Source: Oscillospiraceae bacterium (GTDB lineage Bacteria; Bacillota; Clostridia; Oscillospirales; Oscillospiraceae). From it: DNA of 6,106 nt. A program made the position numbers and the translations under genes. Shown one piece after another: positions 1 through 3,964 of this stretch. Position 1 is the stretch's first letter. Each line of letters starts with the position of its first letter. Under the pieces are notes generated by a model. That model made no database searches and was not told where the DNA came from. It saw only the letters and a program-made list of their open reading frames with translations. The stretch spans positions 1 through 6,106 of the forward strand of contig JAISAA010000201.1 in the NCBI GenBank assembly GCA_031266955.1, given 5' to 3'.

Positions 1-135
1 GCCAGCCCGTCTGACGCTTTTAAGAGCGCGCCGTCCGAAAACGTGCCCGCCGTCTCCGGCGGCTTTGTCGATTACGACGCCGCCGCCGTCGCGGAAGCGA
101 TAGCGCGCGTCGAGGCCAAGCTGCGCGGGAATTGA
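1..135 (+). CDS. 3' end of an unrecognised gene (partial, C-terminal 44 residues)
   Basis: Frame 1 is open from the left edge of the window to a TGA at 133-135, giving 44 residues that end in EAIARVEAKLRGN. Codons are rich in G or C at the third position, as in the other chromosomal genes here. Frame 3 is closed by a TGA at 10-12 and frame 2 by a TAG at 100-102, so this is the best coding reading. The first half is Ser/Pro/Ala-rich and linker-like. The last 20 or so residues are alanine-rich with regularly spaced charges, consistent with a terminal helix. I do not recognise the family, and the tail is too short to assign a function. No clear terminator follows; a promoter-like site begins 28 bases after the stop. 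Confidence 0.55.
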   Translation, partial: ASPSDAFKSAPSENVPAVSGGFVDYDAAAVAEAIARVEAKLRGN

Positions 136-163
136 ACGAAAAGGCCGTTTCAAAATAAAAATC

Positions 164-192
164 TTGCAAGCGGCGCTCTGAAATAGTATACT
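164..192 (+). promoter_or_regulatory. Distal sigma-70-type promoter candidate upstream of the HPr gene
   Basis: A -35 box TTGCAA (164-169, 4 of 6 consensus) is separated by exactly 17 bases from a -10 box TATACT (187-192, 5 of 6). It lies between the upstream gene's stop and the HPr gene, so the start would fall near 199 and the HPr mRNA would have a leader of about 145 bases. No ribosome-bound reading frame is evident between it and the HPr start. This is a consensus match only. Confidence 0.5.
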
Positions 193-260
193 GCCGTAGG
201 AACGGATGAGCCTCCGGACAGATTCCGAATGAAAAAGCCGGCGTTTACGCAAAAGTGATG

Positions 261-289
261 TTGACTGTTCGCGCGGAATTTGATAGAGT
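261..289 (+). promoter_or_regulatory. Proximal extended -10 promoter candidate for the HPr gene
   Basis: TTGACT (261-266, 5 of 6) is followed after 17 bases by TAGAGT (284-289, 4 of 6). The weak -10 is preceded by TGA at 281-283, which gives the TGn extended -10 motif. Transcription would begin near 296, about 47 bases before the HPr start. With the distal site at 164-192 it forms a possible tandem promoter pair. Confidence 0.5.
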
Positions 290-328
290 ATACGCGGAAT
301 GGTTCACTGATTTCTTCTGATTTTTTCA

Positions 329-334
329 GGGAGG
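329..334 (+). promoter_or_regulatory. Shine-Dalgarno site that fixes the HPr start
   Basis: GGGAGG lies 8 bases before the ATG at 343. The second in-frame ATG at 349 would be 14 bases away, which is too far. The start at 343 also gives the canonical HPr numbering, with phosphorylatable residues at His15 and Ser46. Confidence 0.75.
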
Positions 335-342
335 CGACTTGA

Positions 343-606
343 ATGTTTATGAAAGAGGCAACAATCACCGGCAAGGTGGGTCTGCACGCCCGCCCCGCAA
401 CATTTCTCATACAAAAGGCGAACGAATTCAACTGCAACATATGGCTCGAAAAGGATGAGCGGCGCGTCAACGCCAAAAGTCTGCTCGGCGTCCTGTCCCT
501 CGGCGTGGGGAAGGACGAGACTGTCCGGATCATCAGCGACGGTCCGGACGAAACGGAAGCGGTCAATACATTATTTGAGCTCATAAGCTCTGATTTCACC
601 GAATAG
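343..606 (+). CDS. ptsH: HPr phosphocarrier protein (HPr family)
   Basis: This 87-residue protein has the full length of an HPr. The active-site motif GLHARPA places the phosphoryl-accepting histidine at residue 15. The second signature NAKSLLGVLSLGV puts a serine at residue 46, the site used by HPr kinase/phosphorylase in organisms that have it. In the family, HPr carries phosphate from PEP via enzyme I to sugar-specific IIA proteins in the cytoplasm; P-Ser46-HPr acts in catabolite control. The gene stands alone: no ptsI or hprK is next to it, and a terminator follows directly, so it looks monocistronic behind one or two promoters. Because both residues are kept, it could serve in sugar transport or mainly in regulation (a Crh-like protein would lack His15). 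The family call is firm. The symbol assumes it is the main HPr of the cell. Confidence 0.93.
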   Translation: MFMKEATITGKVGLHARPATFLIQKANEFNCNIWLEKDERRVNAKSLLGVLSLGVGKDETVRIISDGPDETEAVNTLFELISSDFTE

Positions 607-632
607 CGGGAGCCCCGGCTCCCGCTTTTTTT
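605..632 (+). terminator. Intrinsic terminator after the HPr gene
   Basis: AGCGGGAGC (605-613) pairs perfectly with GCTCCCGCT (618-626) around a CCCG loop, and a run of seven T ends at 632. The stem overlaps the HPr stop codon (TAG at 604-606), so transcription ends immediately after the gene. This separates HPr from pyrB. Confidence 0.93.
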
Positions 633-776
633 CGGCGTCAGGCGCAGATGAGCAATTGTTGACACCGTAAGGCGAAGCCCGCGCCGTAGGCGCGCAATTT
701 TAATCACAGCCGATGTGCCCGAAGCACAGCGGCGCGAAGCCCGCGCCGTAGGCGCGCAAATGAAAGGATAACCCAT
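633..776 (+). promoter_or_regulatory. pyrB leader region, promoter not clearly identified
   Basis: The 144 bases between the HPr terminator and pyrB must hold the pyrB promoter if the gene is not read through. A perfect -35 hexamer TTGACA occurs at 659-664, but the expected -10 position (682-687) falls inside the first repeat hairpin and is CGCCGT, not a -10. A good -10-like TTTAAT is at 699-704 but has no -35 at the right distance. The ribosome binding site AAAGGA at 763-768 is 8 bases before the ATG. I see no match to the PyrR-binding loop known from Bacillus pyr leaders. Confidence 0.4.
672..759 (+). repeat. Two direct copies of a 26-base hairpin-forming repeat in the pyrB leader
   Basis: Two identical 26-base copies occupy 672-697 and 734-759, 62 bases apart. 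Each contains the inverted repeat CGCGCC-GTA-GGCGCG (680-694 and 742-756). Between them is another hairpin: GCCG-A-TGTGC (709-718), loop CCGAA, GCACA-G-CGGC (724-733), nine base pairs with one A/G mismatch. The GGCGCG at 731-736 can also pair with CGCGCC at 742-747 around an AAGCC loop, so the second copy has two mutually exclusive folds. The last stem ends 7 bases before the pyrB ribosome binding site. It may be a dispersed extragenic repeat or a leader control element; the sequence alone does not say which. Confidence 0.8.
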
Positions 777-1844
777 ATGGCTGCTTTTCGTGACCTGATC
801 AGCTTTTCCGATATCGATCTGCCTTGCTGGGAATCGCTTTACTCTCTGTGCCGCGACATCATCGCAAGGCCGGGGGACTACGCGGACGCGTGCCGCGGGA
901 AGCTGCTGGCCTCGCTTTTTTTCGAGGCGTCAACGCGCACGCGGTTCTCGTTTCAGGCCGCGATGCTGCGTCTCGGCGGTAGCCTTTTCGGTTTCTCAAA
1001 TCCGAACGACACGTCCATCGCGAAGGGCGAATCGCTTGCCGACACCATTCGTATGACGGCGTCCTACGCCGACGCAATAGTTATGCGCTCCCCGCAGGAG
1101 GGCGCGGCGCGCGCTGCCTCGCTGTACTCCGAGGTCCCCGTCATCAACGCCGGCGACGGCGGGCATCACCACCCGACGCAGACGCTCGCGGATCTGACGA
1201 CTATCGCGATGACGCGCGGGAGCATAGGCGGCGTGACCGTCGGGCTGTGCGGGGACCTGAAATACGGGCGCACTGTCCACCCGCTCGTGACCGCGCTTTC
1301 GATGTTCCCGGATGTAAAATTCCGCCTCATTTCGCCGGACGAGCTGAAAATGCCGGACTATGTGATGGATTTCATACGCGCGCGCGGGATCGCGTATACG
1401 GAATGCGCGAGCATCCGCGAAGCGATAAGCTCGCTGGATATTTTATATATGACGCGCGTGCAGCGGGAACGGTTTCCGGAAAACTTTCCGTCAGGCGCCG
1501 TGGACAAGCTGCTCTCGCGCTTCACACTGACGGCGGACGATCTGCGCGGGGCGAAGCGCGAGCTTATGGTCCTGCACCCCCTGCCGCGCGTCGGCGAGGT
1601 GGAGCGCGCCGTTGACCGCGACCCGCGCGCAAAATATTTTGAGCAGGCGCGGTACGGGATGTATATTCGTATGGCGCTGCTGTTAAAGCTGACGGCGCTC
1701 CCGCGCGAGGCGCGCTATCCGGAACGCGAGGGCGGGCACAGCTGCCCGAATCCGGCGTGCATCACCGCAACGGAAAAATATCTGCCGCGGCTCGTCACGG
1801 CGGAGGGGAATTGCGGCTACTGCGACAGGAAGCTATCGGGCTGA
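777..1844 (+). CDS. pyrB: Aspartate carbamoyltransferase catalytic chain with a C-terminal PyrI-like zinc-binding tail
   Basis: This cytoplasmic enzyme joins carbamoyl phosphate and aspartate to N-carbamoylaspartate, the committed step of pyrimidine synthesis. Signature residues are intact: STRTR at 52-56, lysine 83 in the TSIAKGE loop, VMRSPQEGAAR with Arg104, HPTQ at 132-135, GDLKYGRTVH at 159-168, YMTRVQRERF, and HPLPR at 267-271. The catalytic fold ends near residue 305, where typical PyrB proteins (about 305-310 residues) stop. Here about 50 further residues follow, with cysteines at 323, 328, 346 and 349 (C-x4-C-x17-C-x2-C). The spacing and the CPNPAC start resemble the zinc domain at the end of E. 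coli PyrI (C-x4-C-x23-C-x2-C), but the allosteric nucleotide-binding domain of PyrI is missing. The ATG at 777 is chosen for AAAGGA 8 bases upstream. No separate pyrI or other pyr gene is in the window. A convergent toxin gene begins 22 bases after the stop. Confidence 0.95.
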   Translation: MAAFRDLISFSDIDLPCWESLYSLCRDIIARPGDYADACRGKLLASLFFEASTRTRFSFQAAMLRLGGSLFGFSNPNDTSIAKGESLADTIRMTASYADAIVMRSPQEGAARAASLYSEVPVINAGDGGHHHPTQTLADLTTIAMTRGSIGGVTVGLCGDLKYGRTVHPLVTALSMFPDVKFRLISPDELKMPDYVMDFIRARGIAYTECASIREAISSLDILYMTRVQRERFPENFPSGAVDKLLSRFTLTADDLRGAKRELMVLHPLPRVGEVERAVDRDPRAKYFEQARYGMYIRMALLLKLTALPREARYPEREGGHSCPNPACITATEKYLPRLVTAEGNCGYCDRKLSG

Positions 1845-1866
1845 AAAAAGCTCCCGTCCAGCACTG

Positions 1867-2295
1867 TTACTCTTTATTAAAAATATTATTGATAACCATA
1901 TTATTTATTTTCAAACCATCTTGCATATCCTCGCTTGCCAGAATATTGCAATTTGCATTCAGGGCACTTGAAACTATAATACTATCCCAGAAGGATAATG
2001 AATATTTTTCTCTCAAAGTAAAAGCCAACATTATTATATCATTTGAAAAATTTTGTATTGTACAAAGCTTACACATATATTGTACGTTTTCTTTGGCTAT
2101 TTCGCTTTTTATTTTCTTTTGTATAAGTTTGCTTGTTACCTCATTAATAACTTGGTACGATATAACAAATATAGAATCATTTGCCCTTTCATAAAAATAT
2201 TTCTCGGCAATTTTGCACTTTTCATACTCATCCTTAATAAAAAGATAACACCACACATTACTATCAATAAATATTTTATCGATCATAACACTCAT
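1867..2295 (-). CDS. PIN-domain (VapC-like) toxin, putative ribonuclease
   Basis: The 142-residue protein has the PIN-domain acidic set: Asp11 in FIDSNVW near the N-terminus, Glu52 in VINEV, Asp104 in SFWDSII, and Asp123 in the SEDMQ motif near the C-terminus. In this family these residues bind Mg2+ and cleave RNA (in many VapC toxins, tRNA or rRNA). The length matches single-domain PIN toxins. It follows an antitoxin-like small gene and overlaps it, the usual arrangement of a type II pair. The start at 2295 overlaps the antitoxin by 20 bases; an in-frame ATG at 2286 would overlap by 11 bases and remove only MSV. Neither start has a strong Shine-Dalgarno, which suggests translational coupling. 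The gene is very A+T-rich (about 25% G+C in a sampled line) and lysine/isoleucine/asparagine-rich, unlike its neighbours, a sign of transfer. All four acidic residues are present and there is no break, so it is probably active. The RNA target cannot be predicted. Confidence 0.85.
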   Translation of the reverse strand: MSVMIDKIFIDSNVWCYLFIKDEYEKCKIAEKYFYERANDSIFVISYQVINEVTSKLIQKKIKSEIAKENVQYMCKLCTIQNFSNDIIMLAFTLREKYSLSFWDSIIVSSALNANCNILASEDMQDGLKINNMVINNIFNKE

Positions 2296-2473
2296 CTCGG
2301 CAAAATCTAAAATCTTTATCTACTATTCTGTTTTGAGCGGCAAATTTCAAAAAAGACGCCACGTCTTTACTTTTATCCTTTTGTATGATGAATTTTATTA
2401 TTTCAGAAAAATCTGTTTCTTCATCGGATTTTATTATCATTGTTTTAGGGTCTAAGGAAATTGCCTCAAGCAT
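2276..2473 (-). CDS. Putative antitoxin partner of the PIN-domain toxin
   Basis: A 65-residue protein directly upstream of, and overlapping, the PIN toxin gene. The N-terminal part (LEAISLDPKTMIIK) looks like a strand, the middle (FSEIIKFIIQKDKSKDVASFLKFAAQN) is helical, and the tail IVDKDFRFCRDECYDR is charged and aromatic, as in antitoxin tails that wrap around a PIN toxin. By family logic it would neutralise the toxin and may repress the operon, but I do not see a clear named DNA-binding fold (AbrB, RHH, Phd). The assignment rests mainly on gene order, size and overlap. The ATG at 2473 is set by a strong GGAGG 9 bases upstream. Composition is A+T-rich like the toxin. The tuf terminator ends only 17 bases before the start, leaving no visible room for a separate promoter. 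Confidence 0.7.
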   Translation of the reverse strand: MLEAISLDPKTMIIKSDEETDFSEIIKFIIQKDKSKDVASFLKFAAQNRIVDKDFRFCRDECYDR

Positions 2474-2482
2474 ATTTTCTAT

Positions 2483-2487
2483 CCTCC
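2483..2487 (-). promoter_or_regulatory. Strong Shine-Dalgarno site of the antitoxin gene
   Basis: On the minus strand GGAGG is followed by ATAGAAAAT and then the ATG at 2473, a spacing of 9. It lies only a few bases beyond the T-run of the tuf terminator, and it fixes the antitoxin start. The overlapping toxin has no comparable site, so antitoxin should be made in excess of toxin. Confidence 0.75.
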
Positions 2488-2490
2488 ATC

Positions 2491-2537
2491 AAAAAGGCAA
2501 AAGACGGCGCCGATACTGATCGGAAACCGTCTTTTGC
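2491..2537 (-). terminator. Intrinsic terminator after tuf
   Basis: On the minus strand an 11-base arm GCAAAAGACGG (2537-2527) pairs perfectly with CCGTCTTTTGC (2507-2497). An inner stem CCGAT (2523-2519)/ATCGG (2514-2510) with a four-base loop extends the hairpin past a small internal bulge. It is followed by C and five T (2495-2491). It begins 28 bases after the tuf stop codon and ends the str operon transcript. The plus-strand side has no T-run, so it would not stop transcription coming from pyrB. Confidence 0.9.
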
Positions 2538-2565
2538 AATATCACCTGTGTTTTTCGCCGCGCGA

Positions 2566-3768
2566 TTATTCGTTTACGCCGATTACTACTCCGGAGCCGA
2601 CTGTGCGGCCGCCCTCGCGGATGGCGAAGCGCAGTCCCTGCTCAATTGCGATGGGCGTTATAAGCTCGACGTCCATATCAATGTTGTCACCGGGCATACA
2701 CATCTCAACACCCTCCGGCAGCGTGATGACGCCGGTCACGTCCGTTGTGCGGAAATAGAACTGCGGGCGGTAATTGCTGAAAAACGGCTTGTGGCGACCG
2801 CCCTCGTCCTTTGAAAGGACGTACACCTGACCCTTGAACTTTGTGTGCGGATTGATGGAGCCGGGCTTGGCGAGCACTTGTCCGCGCTCGACGTCGGTCT
2901 TGGCGATTCCTCGCAACAGGGCGCCGATGTTGTCGCCGGCCTCCGCGTAGTCAAGATACTTGCGGAACATTTCGATGCCGGTGATCGTCGTCTCTTTCGC
3001 CTCGTCCATAAGTCCGACGATCTGCACCTTGTCGTTCATATTGATCTTACCGCGCTCGACGCGCCCGGTGGCGACTGTGCCGCGCCCGGTGATCGTGAAA
3101 ACGTCCTCGATGGGCATAAGGAACGGCATATCGCTTTTGCGCTCCGGCGTCGGAATATAGCTGTCAACGGCTTCGAGAAGCTCTTTGATGCACTGGTATT
3201 CCGGGGCGTTCACGTCCGTGGATTCGGATTCGAGCGCCTGGAGAGCGCTGCCCTTGATTATCGGGATGTCGTCGCCGGGGAATTCGTTTTCGCTCAGGCG
3301 CTCGCGGACTTCCATCTCGACGAGCTCGAGCAGCTCGGGGTCGTCCACCTGATCGACCTTGTTCAGGAATACGACGATGGCCGGCACGCCGACCTGACGG
3401 GCGAGGATGATGTGCTCGCGCGTCTGCGCCATCGGTCCGTCGGACGCCGCGACGACGAGGATAGCTCCGTCCATCTGCGCCGCGCCGGTTATCATATTCT
3501 TGATATAGTCGGCGTGACCGGGGCAGTCAACGTGCGCGTAGTGGCGCGCGTCCGTCTCGTACTCCACGTGCGCGGTGTTGATCGTGATGCCGCGGTCGCG
3601 CTCTTCGGGCGCCTTGTCGATCATATCGTACGCCTCGAATTTTGCTTTCCCTTGGAAAGACAGGTACTTTGTGATGGCAGCGGTAAGAGTGGTCTTGCCG
3701 TGGTCAACGTGACCGATCGTGCCAACATTTACGTGCGGTTTTGTTCTTTCAAATTTTTGCTTTGCCAT
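2566..3768 (-). CDS. tuf: Elongation factor Tu (EF-Tu)
   Basis: This 400-residue GTPase brings aminoacyl-tRNA to the ribosomal A site. All motifs are present: P-loop GHVDHGKT at 19-26, switch I RGITINTAHVEY with Thr62, DCPGH at 81-85 carrying the catalytic histidine, NKVD at 136-139 and GSAL for guanine recognition. The barrel domains follow, ending with the conserved RFAIREGGRTVGSGVV near the C-terminus. The residue matching E. coli Gln124 is a glutamine (QVGVP), and the alanine of RFAIREG is kept, so at these two positions there is no sign of elfamycin resistance. The start has GGAGG 10 bases upstream. The gene is downstream of fusA on the same strand, as in the classical str operon, but with a 196-base gap holding its own promoter candidate and leader hairpins. 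It ends at a strong terminator, and the S10 operon does not follow it here. Confidence 0.99.
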   Translation of the reverse strand: MAKQKFERTKPHVNVGTIGHVDHGKTTLTAAITKYLSFQGKAKFEAYDMIDKAPEERDRGITINTAHVEYETDARHYAHVDCPGHADYIKNMITGAAQMDGAILVVAASDGPMAQTREHIILARQVGVPAIVVFLNKVDQVDDPELLELVEMEVRERLSENEFPGDDIPIIKGSALQALESESTDVNAPEYQCIKELLEAVDSYIPTPERKSDMPFLMPIEDVFTITGRGTVATGRVERGKINMNDKVQIVGLMDEAKETTITGIEMFRKYLDYAEAGDNIGALLRGIAKTDVERGQVLAKPGSINPHTKFKGQVYVLSKDEGGRHKPFFSNYRPQFYFRTTDVTGVITLPEGVEMCMPGDNIDMDVELITPIAIEQGLRFAIREGGRTVGSGVVIGVNE

Positions 3769-3840
3769 TTTGATAGATCCTCCAATCGTTTTTTATGCCC
3801 GGCCAACGTTTCAGACCGGATACAAGCTTATTTCAAAAAT

Positions 3841-3865
3841 CCGCGCCGCTTCCGGCGGCTTGCGG
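3841..3865 (-). promoter_or_regulatory. Terminator-like hairpin in the tuf leader (attenuator candidate)
   Basis: Reading the minus strand, GCCGC (3859-3855), loop CGGAA, GCGGC (3849-3845) is extended by an outer CCGC/GCGG stem (3865-3862 with 3844-3841) past a two-A bulge, nine base pairs in all. It is followed by A and five T (3840-3835). It lies downstream of the tuf promoter candidate and upstream of the tuf ribosome binding site, so it could stop or attenuate tuf transcription, or end part of the fusA read-through. Function is inferred from shape only. Confidence 0.5.
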
Positions 3866-3868
3866 TTC

Positions 3869-3897
3869 CCGGCGAGCCTCAAAAGCGTCGCTCCCGG
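3869..3897 (-). promoter_or_regulatory. Hairpin at the predicted 5' end of the tuf transcript
   Basis: On the minus strand CCGG-GAGC (3897-3890) pairs with GCTC-(G)-CCGG (3877-3869), with one bulged G and a 12-base loop. The stem begins about where transcription from the tuf promoter candidate would start, so it may protect the 5' end of the mRNA. This is weaker evidence than for the following hairpin. Confidence 0.4.
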
Positions 3898-3900
3898 ACA

Positions 3901-3929
3901 AGGGTACCACATTTTTTTGCTTTTGGCAA
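3901..3929 (-). promoter_or_regulatory. Promoter candidate for tuf within the fusA-tuf gap
   Basis: The minus strand has TTGCCA (3929-3924, 5 of 6 of the -35 consensus), a 17-base spacer, then TACCCT (3906-3901) as the -10. TGG directly before it provides the extended -10 TGn motif. Transcription would start near 3894, giving a leader of about 125 bases with two hairpins. It would let EF-Tu be made in excess over EF-G. The -10 matches only 3 of 6 bases, so confidence is moderate. Confidence 0.5.
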
Positions 3930-3964
3930 CACTTTTTTGCGAATTATCTGGCTTTTTTTGCGGC

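Noticed and set aside
131..153. Short inverted repeat after the first gene (TTGAACG with CGTTTCAA)
   Set aside because: The stem is weak and needs a bulge, and no T-run follows, so it does not qualify as a terminator.
258..320. 20-codon frame upstream of HPr
   Set aside because: There is no Shine-Dalgarno sequence, it overlaps the proximal promoter candidate, and the product has no recognisable feature.
659..704. TTGACA with TTTAAT as a pyrB promoter
   Set aside because: The two hexamers are 34 bases apart, twice the workable spacer, so they cannot be one promoter as the sequence stands.
713..751. Possible 12-codon leader peptide (MCPKHSGAKPAP) upstream of pyrB
   Set aside because: It ends inside the second repeat hairpin, which is suggestive of attenuation, but no ribosome binding site precedes its ATG and no T-run terminator follows.
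672..759. CRISPR array
   Set aside because: There are only two copies of a palindromic repeat, with a structured 36-base interval and no cas genes. It sits in a gene leader.
150..776. 208-residue minus-strand frame covering the HPr gene and leader
   Set aside because: It is antisense to a clear HPr gene and its terminator, with Ser/Arg-rich content typical of a shadow frame.
1757..2194. 145-residue plus-strand frame running out of the pyrB end into the A+T-rich island
   Set aside because: It spans two regions of very different composition, overlaps pyrB and lies opposite the toxin gene. It has no supporting motif.
2053..2310. Hydrophobic 85-residue plus-strand frame resembling a small membrane protein
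   Set aside because: It is opposite the PIN toxin. Complementing A+T-rich lysine/asparagine codons yields Phe/Leu/Ile codons, which explains the hydrophobicity. The minus strand has the PIN motifs.
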